Origin: Meandrina meandrites
Taxonomy: Eukaryota > Cnidaria > Anthozoa > Scleractinia > Meandrinidae
Assembly: GCA_963693305.1 (NCBI GenBank)
Contig: OY855908.1
Span: 31,243,805 to 31,307,804 of the forward strand
DNA: 64,000 nucleotides
Direction of reading: 5' to 3'
Position numbers and translations under genes: made by a program. This document shows, in pieces, positions 1-14,600 of this stretch; the stretch's first letter is position 1; each line of letters opens with the position of its first letter. The notes beneath the pieces are model-generated. The model had not been told where the DNA came from and made no database searches. It was given only the letters and a program-made list of their open reading frames with translations.

Positions 1-560
1 CGGCACCGTCATGAAATTTACATGTAACTAATGAAATGTGCAAGTATACTCGCCAAATGGGCTTTAATAAGATTAATATATTTTTTCTCACAATTTTCCA
101 ACCAGATCATAAATCAAGGGCTTTGTGATAAAAACAGTCTTGTCCACTTAACATATCACAATAAAGTTCTATACCGGGCTTCTCTACCAATATTTGTTGA
201 ACTTAATAAATTGAAAACACAAGGTTTTACGTGTTCAGTCAATCAGCTAAGTATCGATGGCTAAGTCTAGAAAGGAGAAAAATAACAATATCTCTACTCA
301 TCGAGAGAAAATTCTACTTAATTAGCCCTGGAAGTAAAATAAAATTGTATGGAAAATGACTTTAGTCTCACTTTACCTTCAACATCGTATCGTAGGAAGG
401 CTGATAAGCACCTGAAATTTGAATTTGAAATTTTTAACAGAAAACACAAATTTTACGAAGGAAGCAAACAAGAGAAGGATGAATAACCTCTACTCTTTAG
501 ATTTCTCTCTTTAAATGCTAGTTAATACCTTTCTTTGGCATTGATCGCACCACATTTACT
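1..560. other. 5' flank, no gene recognised
   Basis: I see no recognisable coding exon, RNA gene or repeat here. The short open frames have no family resemblance and no splice-site context. It is AT-rich and lies upstream of the BZW promoter. Confidence 0.5.
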
Positions 561-574
561 GCAGCGTCGAATCT

Positions 575-717
575 CGCTTCCACACTGCCCGCCATGTTTA
601 CGGCCAATGCAAAGTCATGTCACGTGACGTGGCGAAAGAGTGACCTCACGCATGGTGAACTTCCGAAAAACGAAAGAAAGAAATAAATAGAACTAGGATT
701 CTTGATAAGTTGGCAAG
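575..717 (+). promoter_or_regulatory. Probable BZW promoter and untranslated first exon
   Basis: A GC-richer island in AT-rich DNA holds a CCAAT motif (about 604-608) and the palindrome TCACGTGA at 620-627, an E-box/CRE-like site common in housekeeping promoters. A good splice donor (AAG then GTAAGG) ends at 717. The first coding exon of the BZW gene has an acceptor at 2588-2589 and an ATG only 11 bases inside, so an upstream non-coding exon is expected. The 717 donor is the best candidate for its end. The start of transcription cannot be read from sequence. Confidence 0.5.
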
Positions 718-1374
718 GTAAGGTAGGACAGTTAACGTTTTCAGTAGAACTCAAAGTATAGCTATTTTTCGATCAATAAATCGTTTGGTTGGTCGGTTAG
801 TTGAATTTTAAATTTTGGCTTCGCAACAAAAAATTCCGCCTAATTTCGAACCACTGATTAGTTCTGTATAGGCAGGACAGTCAAAAGCCCAGTGGTAGCC
901 CATTGGGATTTAATTATTTTTGCAATCAAATTCGTGTCTTTTTTTATAGATTTTATTTCACGGCTCTTGATTTGGAAAATTGGCTGACTTCCTCTCCCCC
1001 AAATCAATATACACAAGGTTATATAGGAACAAATCTTTTTTATGGGACCTACAAGTAACGTCAAGGTCCAGAGCTCAGGAAATCCCATGAGTTTCCTTGG
1101 CTAAGGGACGGGTCATTATTTTTCTCGAGGGGGGGAGGTGGTGTGGGGGGGGGGGTATGAAAAATATTGAAAAAATTGTTTGCAGGGCCTAAAAAGACAA
1201 AATTTATTGCTTGTAAACACAATATGTTTAAAACAAAATTAGTTTGCATTTCGATTGAAAAAATTTATGCAGAGGTGCATAAACTGAAAAAAAAGTTTGC
1301 ACAGGAAAATTTTTCATACCTCCCTCCATGCAAGTGTTTTGTAGAAAATAAGCAAGGCTGATTAAACAGTTGGG

Positions 1375-1430
1375 AACAAATATATTTCCAATATTTCGGA
1401 AGGCACGGCCTTCCTTCTTCAGGGTGTTAC
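1375..1430 (-). ncRNA. Hammerhead-ribozyme-like core (degenerate)
   Basis: On the minus strand CTGAAGA (1416-1422) is followed by one extra base, a 6-bp hairpin GGAAGG/CCTTCC (1398-1414) and then GAAA (1394-1397). This is the order of a hammerhead catalytic core. The next bases can form a short AT stem III. Stem I pairs poorly at the junction (two mismatches), so activity is doubtful. It lies in repetitive DNA in the first BZW intron. Confidence 0.3.
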
Positions 1431-2600
1431 AAAGAATGACTCTAAAAAAACAAGCAAATAATGACAAAAGACTAGACTAAGTGACGCGGTAGAAAGAAAC
1501 GTTAAACGTTTTGTAGAAGCCGATAGCTACAAAGCACAACAAAATTGATACAAACAAGAAAACAACGGCAATAACAAACTGTTCACAGCTACATGTAGCT
1601 TTGCCCCTGGATTCTCAACATGGCCGGGAAAAATCCCGTGGGGGCCCGGGTGGGCCGCAGGAACGATCCCTAATCTCCATAATTCAACCCCAGTCCACTG
1701 ACATAATTGTTCGTCGACCCTCGTGCTGTCCGTGTCATATTTCACAGCGGATGTGAGGATTGTAGTTCGTCTGCATTCATCTATAGCTTTTTCCACTTGC
1801 CGATATCTTAAACGGTTTTCTGGTAAGATAATACATTACTTCTTGTAGTAGATAACTGTCTAATGTTTTCCAGCAGTAGATTTTCTGCGTTATAGAAATC
1901 TAGACCTTAGTTTTGGCCCGTTTATTGTTTGAAAGCAAGAAGACTTTTACAAGCTTACGTGCGCACGTTGAAATACTGTAGTCCTAAAAATAGCGACTTT
2001 CGTGATTTAAACGCAGTAGATGTCTTTTGACGCATCACAGATTGAATTTATAGTTGATCAAAATTTCAGAGGACTCGTAATTAGAGTATTTTATTTAACA
2101 GAGAATCGATTATTAAGTCTGGAGATCACAGCGATATAACATGTTGCCAGATCTTCTTTCCGTACATTTGCCTAGCTTTTGTGCTCTGTTGTCATTGCTG
2201 TGTAAATGTTTTCGCATTACGCTGAATTCTGGCTTCGATATCACTAGAAACTGCTGCGAAAATCTCCGGGCCTGGAGAGAAGTGTAATGTTGATTTGATT
2301 TCTGGCACGACGTCGCCAATTTCTGCCTTCATGTCGTATGAAAGTGCAGTGTTCTTAAAAACGTGGAATTACACATCCCTCCTAAACGTTAGCTAAACTT
2401 GTAAATAATCATTAAGTTGTGTTGGTCATAACAGCAGTTATCGCAGTGGGCCTAACTAATAACTCGATATTTCGAAAAGGGGTAATTCGCAGAACTTGAT
2501 AAGCCTTCGCAAATTAAGCAGACGTAGCTTTTCGTAAGCTTAATTGAAAATGAAGGCCTGATGTGTTGTTCGTTTAATCTTCTTTTCAGCCAGTTGTTTT

Positions 2601-5600
2601 ATGAGTCAAAAGCAACCCAAACCTACACTCAGTGGCCAGCGGATCCGAACCCGCAAAAGAGGTATTATATTTATTTTGTATTTCTTGCCATTTAATAGCA
2701 CTTCCTTATTTTTTTTTTCTATGTTTTAAAATTATTTTCGCTGACAGCATCATTTCTACATAAATTTCCGTGTGAATTGCATGTCAGTTTCATATATAGT
2801 TGCTAATATAATTACTATTCCGGACGTGATGTCATTTCTGCCATCTTGTTGAATGTGAAATCAGTACAAATCTTTGGTTTTCATTTCTCCAAGTATCACA
2901 GTATATGCTGACATAAATTCATTCATGAACAGATGAATTAAAATTGAACTTAGTGGTTCATTTCTGTCAGTCGTGAGAATTTTCATTGTCACTTAGTATT
3001 CTATGTAAACTATATCTCTTATTAATACTTCTGCATGGAAACTGAAAGTGTGATGTAACACAATCCCTGGGATTTCAAACTGCATGTAAATGCAAAGAAT
3101 AAAATGGACCAAAGTCGTATGTACTGACATGGAATTTTCATGATAAATCATTTAAGGCAATACATCTATGCCATTTGGCCAGAACCTACAGTCATATGCT
3201 GAGCCAATTACCCGTGGAGTAGCAGCCATGGGCAGCTGTTTCGACCTTGCTGGTCCTCACCAGCATGGCAAAGCCATCGGGCAGCAATAGGACTAAAAGC
3301 CCAGTGTTGGGCTGTTTACATTTCATTACATCAACATTAAATGAGTTGTTTTCCATATTAGTCTCAACTTGAAATGAACACAAATTAATAACGTATTGAA
3401 TGAATGTTTTTATAATCTATTTTCTGTACAGAAAAAATGCTTATTTTTTCTTCTTTACGATGGGTTCAAGAATAAAAAATAATAAGCAAATTAAAAGAGT
3501 TTTGCACAAAATTTTGATGCCACAATGACATCATTTTCAAGTAACAAGATAAAAATTTAAACAGTCTTGACTAATATATGCGGTGAGAGGTGTGAGGTGA
3601 GAAAGAATGTACAATTACCTAGTAAACAAATGCTGTAGTTTCCCCGGATGGAATCTGATTAGGTGTTCAGGCAACGTTCCTTCTTTCTAATGAACAACAT
3701 TTCATAAATTAAACAGTCCAGTTTTCCTTGCATTTCTTGAGGACGGATTAGCTACTGGTGAAGTTGCAATGGTAGTAATGCTGTGATCGCTTCTTAAATG
3801 TTTTCCAGTTGCAGAAAACCTGTGTTTGTCAATACGCCGGTATAAATGCCAGCTAGTATAGCTGACATACTCCACATCACACAGATCACACTTGATAATT
3901 GTACACTATGCATTGTTGATTAATATTAATATTAATATTATTTCATTTTTCTGGTATCTTAATTAAATACACGTATCACTCCTGGCTTTTCCTGGAGTTG
4001 ACCCTCAAGCCAACGTGTTTGGGTATATTACTGCATTGCATGAAATCTTTACCCCTGGAAGGGGGACTTTGTCAAAAGTTTGAAGGATATGGGAAGGAGA
4101 AATCGTAAGAATGTAAATGGAGATCAGGTGGATTTGCCTGTGAGGGAAAATGAAAACCTGGGGCCTTCACCTTAAAAGATGGACTATCCCTGGCAAAAAT
4201 CAATCTCTCTGGTTAACTTGGGATCGACCCCAAGGGGAACAGGTAACAAGTTAATTAACTTACAGACTTAAAAATTTGAGAACTGTGATTTTGAACAAAT
4301 GTGATTCTTATGGAGAATGAACGATACTCTGAGAATGTTCATTGTGTTGAAATGTTTTAACAGTATACTAAGATAAATAGTTGCAGGATGTAACATTTTA
4401 AATTCAAATTCCTCAACAGACGAAAAAGAAAAGCAAGATCCTCTTGCATTTCGAGATGCTATAATACAGGGATTGCAGGAAATTGGTAACAATGATTTAG
4501 ACCAAGTAAGTTGTGACCATGCAAGCATCCATAGAGCCCAGAACAATTAACTTACAGTTGAATTAATAAGTTCTTTATTGTGATGATTATGAAGATAACA
4601 AGGAGGATCCTATAAAAGTCATTCCTTTACTGTTCCCTAAGATATTTTATTGGGAGGTAAATAAATAGACTGATAATCTTTATTTATACATCCATGGTGG
4701 GTTAAATTTGGAGGGGAGTTTCAAGTTATTGGTTGACACATGACTACAATCCTAGTCAGAACACCTTTCTGCCTTTAAATAGTCTTTGTCTTCACCTCCC
4801 CCCACCCCTCTCCCCCCCCCCCCCCCCCCTCCAACATAACCTTCATCTATCCAAGCCAGGAACAATATCCCAACATTTGCTTTGGGGGAGGGGAGGTAGG
4901 GAAGGCTTGAAAAATTAAGCCTTCACACTTTAAAAGAACTTGCCACTTGACCGCATTTTTACTAGTTTGAGAGGGTTTTTTTGGCCAGGATTGTAGTTCA
5001 GCAGGCACTAGACAATACCCAAAGATTTTCTTCATCCACCTCAGCTAACTCCAGCGCTGACAACCTGTTGCAGCTATAGTTACATGTATTGACTGGACAT
5101 CTTGAGATTATTTTTCATAAAACTAACCTTTAAAAAAACATGTCTTGACTTTGTCACTAATAATGTGCAACCTTCTTTCGAAAATGCAAAATCAATCAAT
5201 AAATTATTGCTGAAAGTACTTACAAACAGTATCTTATAAGATTAATGTGACTTAATTCTTTGTATAAAGTTCAAGTTTTTTCTTTTTTAAGGTGCACAAG
5301 TTTCTGGATTCTTCCGGTAGTAAGCTGAACTACCGTCTGTATGGAGAATACCTCTTCGATATACTGTTTGCTGGAGGTGTTTTAGGTATGATGTCACTTA
5401 AACAATATTTTAACAATGCATGTGGACTTAATACATTGTTTCATTTCTTAGATATTATAAATCATATCAACTGTAACAGATTTTTCTCCTCTTCTAGCCC
5501 CTGGTGGTAGTATACTTGAAGAAGGTGAAAAATCCACTTGGAAAACATCAGTGTGTGTTTTTGAAGCCAATGATGATGACCTCAAGAGCTATATGCAGGT

Positions 5601-8600
5601 GCATGTTCTTCCCATGAAATATGTCTTCTGATTTATGGGCTACAACTTTAATTTTGCAAATGTGGCTGTCAGTATCACTGTTTTTCTAGCCTCACAAAAT
5701 GCCATAAATTACAAGTTTCTGCACAGCTTTTAACTGAATGTTTTACTTTGTGATTCATCAGTTTTTGTGTGTTTTCTTCTACTTACGAGTTTCATTTTCC
5801 AGGTGATAAATAAAGTCATTGCACGGTACAGATACCTCCAGAAGGCTTTTGAAGATGAAATCAAGAAGGTTAGTTGAAAATAAATAAATGGGTTGTTCCA
5901 GAAAAAATCCACACACCCCCAAAGGATGGGATTCTGGAAATTCTCGCGGGAGGGGGTTAAAAGGCTCTGGAAATCCAGGTGGGAGGGGGGGGGGGTTTGA
6001 ACTTCAAAAAGTCTTCCGCAGGGGTCATTTCAACCGATAATTCAAGCGCTTCGAACGTTTAATTCGGTAACACAGCGCTCTCAAACCCTGAAAAAAGTAA
6101 AAATATTTTTTGTTGAAATATTTCTCACCTGACATAAATGATAATCTAAGTTCCTTCACAGGTCCTTGTGTAGCAGAAAACGCGAAAACAAGATACAGAA
6201 TTAAAGAGAAACCCATCACAACGTTCCACATGATAGAATTCTTAGCTTAATATTAGCTGATGCTTTAGAAATTAATCAAGAACATCTTCTAGACGTGATT
6301 GTGCATATTTTCTATTAAAATTAAATTCAATTTAAGCCTAATAATTTTTATCCGGAAATCCAGACAGGAGGGGGGGGGTCTTGTGCTTCAGGAAATCCAG
6401 GTGAGAGGGGGGGGGGGGGCGTTAAAAAACGACCCCATCCTTCAGGGGGGTGTGGATGTTTTGTGGAACAACCCAATTTTATTTATGTTTTCTTTGACTT
6501 TGTGGTTTTTGAGCACTGCAAATGGTTGAAGAAACTCACTGCAACATCTTCTAACTTCTTGCAGCAATCGCCAAACTTTTAGCCAGATGGGCAGCTGGTG
6601 TTCTATGTGCACCCACTTTGTAGACAAAAATATTATTAAATAAACATGTATGAATTGCTCTTTTCTGAGTAATTTTCTATTAAATCCAGAAACCTTCACT
6701 CAAAACTGCAGAAATACACCTTGCATGCTTCCCCTAAAAGTTTGTCCTCAGACTCTCCTAGCACTAAGCAGAGTGAAGTTAGGCCTTATAGAAATTTTTT
6801 CGTTGTCCACTGTTTTAAATTCTGGCTTTAAAAGCATGCCAATTGTACAGAAGAAAACCTGGAACCCCCCTCCCCCCAAAAAATTGATATGGTCCATAGC
6901 CTTCACTGCTTCAAAACCTTGGAATTCACTTCCGGATACACTACGTTCTATGAAGTCACTTAAAAATTTTAAGAATGCAGTTAGATCTATTGTAAATTTA
7001 CAAATGTTAACTAGACTTTCTGTAGTTCCAGAAAATATCCATAACTGTACTGAGTTTTAGAAGACATCCTGTAAGAAAAGGCACGCTAAAAGCCGTACTT
7101 CAATCTATAACTGGGATAGAAACCCAGAACTAGCACAAGCTGTCGACGTAATGATGGCACGAGCAAAGAGAATTTACATTTTGATGATCAAAATAAATGA
7201 GGGATTTAATTCCTTTTACCTCACGGTACGGTATTTTCTAAACGAAATAGAGAACATGTTTTCCGTGTTTTTATAGAGCTACAGAAGCACTCACGAAAGT
7301 TAGGGAGAACTCATGCCAAAAAAGCTGTTGAAACACTTGCCTATTGGCTCCTGTCCTCACAGCATTTCTCATTCTTCCAGAATTCCACTATGTGTTTCAA
7401 TCTGTAACTCGATATTAACACTATTAATACAGTTTTGAGCAAAACAAATTTTGACTTGCAGATACTGTTTCAACTAAGTTTAAATTCCCTGTGACAATGT
7501 TGTTACTAAGAAAAGGATACAATGGTCAGTAAGAGTAACAACAGTCATAGCCAGGAAGAGTAAAGGTCATTGTTGTCTCTACATGCCCAATGGTATACAT
7601 GTAAGTTGAGTCGACTGGCCAAGCTGACAAGGCAGTCTTGTGTACATGATTATTTTTTTCTTTTGTATTCAGATCTTGCTGTTCCTCAAGGGTTTCACTG
7701 AAGATCAAAGAAGCAAGCTTGCCACTGTCACCGGCATCATTCTGGCAAATGGTGAGTTTTTGTGTGTTCACATGGTAAATCATATTGGGTGGAGACAGGT
7801 GGGGGGGAGCCAGGGAGAATGGGGTGGGAGAGGTGCAGGCGGTGAGAGAAGAGAGGGCAGAAAGTGGGATTGAAAATGAGAAAAATTTTGCAACATTTGC
7901 AATATAAATAGCACTAAGGAATGGGGTGGGAGCCAAGAGTAGAAGTTACAGGAAGCGGGAGATTCAGACCCCCCTGACATGCCTCCCCTGCCCCCATAAT
8001 TAATGCAACATTACATTGTGCAACTTGATGTCAGTACAGTGAATTGTATTTTACATTTTCATTACATTTTGATTTCTTTTCCTGATAGGCATGGCTCCAC
8101 CCACAGTGTTGTCCAGCCTCTTCAATGAGATCCTTGTTAAGGAAGGTGAGGATGTCAATATGCTGCAACAATTTGCCACAAGACAGACTTTATATGCATA
8201 ATAATAGACCTTTCCACATTATGCTTCAATGCCAGCAAATAGTGGTTTCAAGCTGAGGCTTGGGTGGACAAATTTCATATATTTATTAAGTTTTTGCCCA
8301 GTGGAGCTTCAACTAAAACTAGCAGGGAAGGTGTTTTGTGCCAGTCTGGACACAAAAATTTTGTTGAGCAATGAACACTGCTTTATCTAAAGGGATCTTC
8401 GATTCTGTTTTTTCTGACGTAAAATAACTAGTTAGTGACTCTCTCAGCTTCTTGCGCCATCACTGACTGTATTTTTCTGCTCTAGAAATTACCTTGAAAT
8501 TTGTGACCAAAGTCTTCCAGTCCATGGACAAAGAAAAGGATTTCACCAGTCTGAGCTCTGCTCTGAGAAAGGCAGAGTTAGAAAACAAACTATTGGTAAG

Positions 8601-11600
8601 TTGTTTTTAATTATTAAAATTGATAGCAGGGCTTCAAAAAGATTTGAAGTACTGGTTGATGCCTGTCCTTGTGTGACACCTGCCAGAGCTAATAATTATA
8701 AAAAGTTTAAAAATTTCCCCTTTATAGAAAGCTGCTTGAATTTTTTGGTGGCAATTCATCCCAGGGGGGGGGGGGGGGGTACTCAGGATTTCAAGTGACG
8801 GTGATGATTGAATGAAGGCAAAATTGAAGACCCCCAAAAATCCCTAGAGCTTTCAACAAAACCCTAAAAAATCACTGGATCAAAAATGACCCCCCAAAAA
8901 ATCTCATGCGGAATTTCTTACCGTTAAAATTTTAAACATTAAAAACATATTAAGAAATTGAATGTTTGTGTTTGTTTATTCATCATACCATCTGAATTTA
9001 TCTTCCCCTCATTTGGTGGTCATTTTAACAACACTAGTGACACCCAAGAACACTTCCTTTGATTGTGCTTTACAGAACTTTGCAGCAAAGGCACTACTAC
9101 AAATTTTAGAATGTTTATAATACCCCCAAAAATCCCGACCTAAATCGAGCAACCAAAAAAACAAATTAAAAAAATACTTGCCAAATTTTCCAACCCAAAA
9201 AAATACCAGTCATCCTTCGATCATCTCCATCACTAAAAATCCCGAGTACCCCCCCTCCCCCTGGGCAATTCATAAGGGCTACAATCATGCACCACTGCTC
9301 AACCACAGCATTTTTTGTCACAATAGGAATATTGATATTTGAACATAAAATCACAATCTCGTGAAACAATAAATTAAATCTTCTTCGTCAACATTCAGAA
9401 ATTTCTGTTTAAGACAGAATTCATCTGGAAGTTGTCATGAGTAATATTTATTTTATTTGGACAAAAATCGAGTACCAGAATAATTTAAATCCTATTGCGT
9501 TATTTTCTCCAAATGTAAGTAATTTTTTGTGATAACACTAACAACAATTTCCTATCAGAATCATTTTATAATTCAGTGGAATTCACGGGAACTTCGAAAT
9601 TTGTTTTCGACGTTTGGTGTTGTTAGAAGTGAATCATTTCTTTTGATAAGATATTTGAAACAGTGACAAAAAAGATTCTGTCTTAACTTCTCAGTAGACT
9701 GAATGTTTGCTGCTTTAGAAGTATAGCCATCACAACGGAATCATGTTTGGTTTTTGTTGTTGTTCTACAGGAATTCTTTCCTCCCAACAAACAAAATCAG
9801 GAAGCATTTGAAAAGCATTTCAATGCTCATGGATTAGAAAAACTTGTGACATTCCAGGTAAGCCACATTCAACTGTATGTACCCCAAGATGCTAAGCAAG
9901 CTAAAAGCCTGTGGCTTCCGAGACAGTTCTGTTGACTCCACAATGTGGAGTACAGAATTGATATATGGTGACAAGCTCCTGGATTCTTGTAAACCATTGC
10001 TGCCCTTTGAACAGTCTTGAGACCACTGCCCTGAATAATGTGACCTTACATGAAGATACAGCATAGACTCTGGCCTTTCTGTGTATGCAGACAGCCACCA
10101 GATTTATGAATAAATAAGGATACTTTTATTGCATTATCTAAAATCGAGACACAACCCTGGCAGCTAACTGATAAGATTCAAACCTCCTTCAGGGCAACCT
10201 TAAAAAGTATCAAATGACGAACATTCATGAATGTACCTCCTGCAATGTCTGTGTAAAAAATCCATGAAAATGCAAAGTGACATCCTGAGAATGATTGCAC
10301 ACAGGCTAAAAGATAAAACTCCTAGAAATACACCAGACCCCAGTTGTTGAAAGGGTGGACAGTGTTATCCACCCTTTGAACATTTGGGCCCTGGGTGTTG
10401 CATTCCTGACCATACTATTTTACCTTTGGTTTTTAGAAAGCCCAACAGGCCCAGGTCACTCGGAGAGCTTTCCAACAACAGTTAAAAGAGTTGCTGGACA
10501 ATGAAACACCTGTCAAAGATGTAAGTACTTCCTTAGTAGAGTTGAACCTAGAGCTGCGTATGGACAATCCTCCATATAGGTGGACACCTCCTAGCCGAAA
10601 AAAAAAGTCTGCATTCAAGTTGGAGCTTATCCCAGTTTCTGAAGCAGAAAGCGACTAGGAGTATTTCTACCCCCCCCCCCCCCCTCCCAGCAGTAAATTT
10701 GCTGTTACCCATTTACACACCTGGGTGGAGAGAGGCACTATGGAAGTAAATTGTCTTGCCCAAGAACACAATGCAGCCACCTGACCAGGGCTCAAACCCA
10801 TAGCTTTGGATCCAGAGTCCAGAGCACTAACCATTAGGCCACTGTGCTTCCAGCTGTAGGTAGCAACAGTCGGTCCTTAGTCCAAGCCACATACAGACAC
10901 TATAAATTATTGTTAAACGCCTACTAGAGCAGATGCCTCTCATAAATAAACAATTTTTTGGTTCTAACTTCATTGCCCACTTAGTTCTCAGAACAGCACA
11001 ATTAAGTAATAATATTAGTGGCATCTTACTGACTGTGGCAACTGGCGTGGAATAACGTTGTTATCTGTACCAGCGAAAGTTATGGGAAGAGTAATTATCA
11101 CCAGACTGCACGATGCAGTGGATGGAATGCTAAGAGAAGAACAGGCAGGTTTCAGAAGTGGCCGAAGCACGACTGAACACATCTTTGTGCTCCGGAATGT
11201 CATCGAACATGTATACCTGTTTTGTAGACTACGAGAAAGCACTTGATAGTGTCCACCGCGAAACACTGTGGAGGATAATGCAGTCTTATGGAATACCATC
11301 AAAATTCATAAGAATGGTCAAATTGTTTTACAGCAACACCAAGTGCGCAGTGATCGATGGGGCGGGCCAGTCTAATTGGTTTGACGTGAAAGCAGGTGTG
11401 AAGCAGGGTTGTGTGATGTCGGGATTTCTTTTCCTGTTGGTGGTGGATTGGATTATGTGTAGGACTACAGAGCAAGGTAATACAGGGATTCGATGGAAGA
11501 TGATGAGACAGCTTGAAGACCTAGACTATGCCGATGACATTGCGCTCATTTCCAGCACATGGACGCAAGCACAAACGAAGTTAGAAAGACTGGGGAGAAA

Positions 11601-14600
11601 TAGTGAAGGTACGGGTCTGAAGATAAACATCAACAAAACGAAGGTGCTTAGACTCAATGCTAGGAGACAAGATCCTATAAAGATAAGTGGCACTGATGTA
11701 GAGGACACCGACAGCTTTGTCTATCTAGGGGCCATTGTTAACAACTTGGGTGGCGCCGAACAGGACATTCGGAGTAGGTTAGGTAAAGCTAGAAGTGTTT
11801 TTCATCGACTTTCAAAGGTGTGGAGAACAGGTGAATTCCGCCGAGAAACTAAGTTGAGGATCTTCAAGTCAAACATCATTGCTGTCCTGTTGTATGGATG
11901 CGAGACTTGGAGAATGACAAAAGCGGATGAAAAAAGACTTGACACCTTCCTTCACAAATGCCTAAGGAGAATCTTGAAAGTCCATTGGCCCATGCGTGTG
12001 TCCAATGATGAAATTCGGAGAAAAGCGGGAATCGGAAAGATCAGTTCACAAGTACGACGTAGGCGATGGAAGTGGATAGGTCATGTTCTACGTATGACAC
12101 CAAACCGCAACCCACACGTGGCATTATCCTGGGCACCAAGTGGAAAAAGAAGCAGAGGACGGCCAAGGGAAACATGGCGGAGAACGGTGGAGAAAGAACG
12201 CGCTGAGCTGGGACTAAAATCGTGGGCTGCAGCAGCAGCTGTGGCCAAGAATAGGGACAGATGGCGAGCATTAACGTCCGGCCCTATCCCCCACCTGGGG
12301 GCAAGGAACTAAGAGAGAGATTAGTGGCAGTTAGTTCATGTCTATAATTAAGGATGGCATTTGAGATCATAATGTTCTCACTGGTGATTTTAAATTGTGG
12401 TTGACTTTGGTTTCCTTAACAGATCATTTCCACCTGCAAGGAAGAAATGAAAAAATCAAAACTTCTTGAAGAGGATGTCGTGTATCTGGTATGACAGTTT
12501 GATTTATTAACTAAAGTTAATTTTATTTTGATTGATAGAGACAACATAGAAAAAGGTGTCTGACATATACCCAGCACGTTTTATGAGGTTGAAATAGGCG
12601 TAGAAATTTTCGTAGAGCTCTACGCTTCTACTTAGTACAGTAGTAGCATGTAAATAGTTAGCTCTGGACAATTAATGGAAAGTGCTGTAGTCACAGCTAC
12701 AGGCTCATAGACCTGACTCATCCCCAGTAGTCTCTCATTGCATTATCGACTCCCACTCCCTTAAGAGACAGAGAGATGAATGGGGACAAGTTAGCTTGTA
12801 GACCATGAAAGGCATGAATGGCATGCGTAGAGGCGTAGAGCTCTACAAAAATTTCTACACCTTTTTGAGCCTCATAAAATGGGCGCCACTTGGTCTGACA
12901 GACAACTACAGCTGTAATATATATTAAATAACTTATAATGGCAGGTTAACTACCTCAATCTGCTTTCATGAGTTCATTAATTTTGCATTTCTTTTGAGGC
13001 TTGGTGTTGGTTAAACAAGTTTTAAGTGAAGCAAAGAAACAAGTTACAGTAAAAGCAATTTAAAGTACAACATTTATTTGACAATGAGTTCTAATACATT
13101 TCAGGTGTGGAAAGGTTTAATGCGAGATGTGGAGTGGAACAAGAAAGAAGAACTTGTGGCCGAACAAGCTCTGCGCCATCTGAAGGTATTAAACATGTAC
13201 TGTACTGATGGATATTATTCCTGCCATGCATAAGTTTACTAATTTGTTTTAAATAATTTATTATCTGCTACTACACCTGCCATAGAATGTTACCATTACC
13301 TACCTATCCCCCGGCACCAAGTTGGCGCATAGGGCCTCGTCATAGAATGTTACAAACTTTTAATTCCTTTGAGAAGTATACTATGGAATATCCCACGAGT
13401 CACTTGTATTTTCTAGGTACTGGTATACACACTCGCCAAATACAAGTGACAAATGGGATATTCCATGGTATACCACGAGAAAGTGTTGTATGTTAACTAT
13501 CTTATTCCATGCCGTAGAAAATATAGTCACTAGATTTCTTCAGGAATAAAATCGCAGTGCATGATGGGAAGGTTGGGTTTAATACTGTCAAATATACAAT
13601 CGCTGTCCTGTATTCTGATAGGCTGCATTTTCTATGGCATGGTATAAATATGTGATACCTGATAGTTTGTGTTGTCCTTGCAGGCTTATGCTCCCCTGTT
13701 GGCAGCATTTACCTCTCAAGCAAAATCTGAGCTCAACCTTTTGGTCAAAGTTCAGGTATGAAAAATATCAAAGAGAGTCATAAGTACACAAAGAGAACAA
13801 TACTAAATAATTTGACTTGAATGTAGGTAATGAATTAAAGGGGCAGTATCACGAGAGATCTTCCACGTCTTTAGTAAACTATGCTAGAATTGTAAAGGTG
13901 CACTCACTGGTCAACCAAATAACCTTTAACCCTTTACCCCCTAAAGCAAATGGCCTTTTTTCGTAAATTAAAGAGTTTCAACCAGATTTCCACGTATAAG
14001 ACACCATTTGAAAGGTGTGGATCAGTAAATTGCATAAAACACTTTGGCAAATAAAAAGAATGTCATAGCTTTGAAAAAAAAGAGTTAAAACGTCAAAAAG
14101 AAAAATATTTAAAAAGTTGTTTATCTCCATAAATTTTAGGTATACCCCTAAACTATATCTTATTGTGCAGCTCTCAGTGTAGTGGTTAATTTCAGTTATG
14201 TTGCATACCACAAATGTATCAGGCAAAAAAGTTTCAAAAGTTATAGGGGTGGTCAATCAAGTCACAAATAGGGGGGAGGTACAATTTTATGCTTTCAAAA
14301 TGCAGAACTTTCCAAGACAATTTTGGTGCCAAAATTTCAAATCAGTTGGACAAATATTGACGAAGTTATGACATTACGTGCCAATTGGCACTCAAGGTGT
14401 AAATTCACTCTCTGAGATGTGACCAAACCATAATCAGCATTTTTAGTTAATTTCCTCCAAGTAACACTGTCAAACTTGAAAAATATGTATGTCGGGTCCA
14501 TATTTTCAAGTTTTAGACCACTTCATTCCTACCCTTTCGTAGCCATACCAGTACAGTACGTTTTAGCAATGTTAAGCAACTATTAGTCGACTTCCAGTTG

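Noticed and set aside
1527..1796. 89-residue minus-strand open frame
   Set aside because: No recognisable domain and no exon signals; it lies in repeat-like DNA in the first BZW intron.
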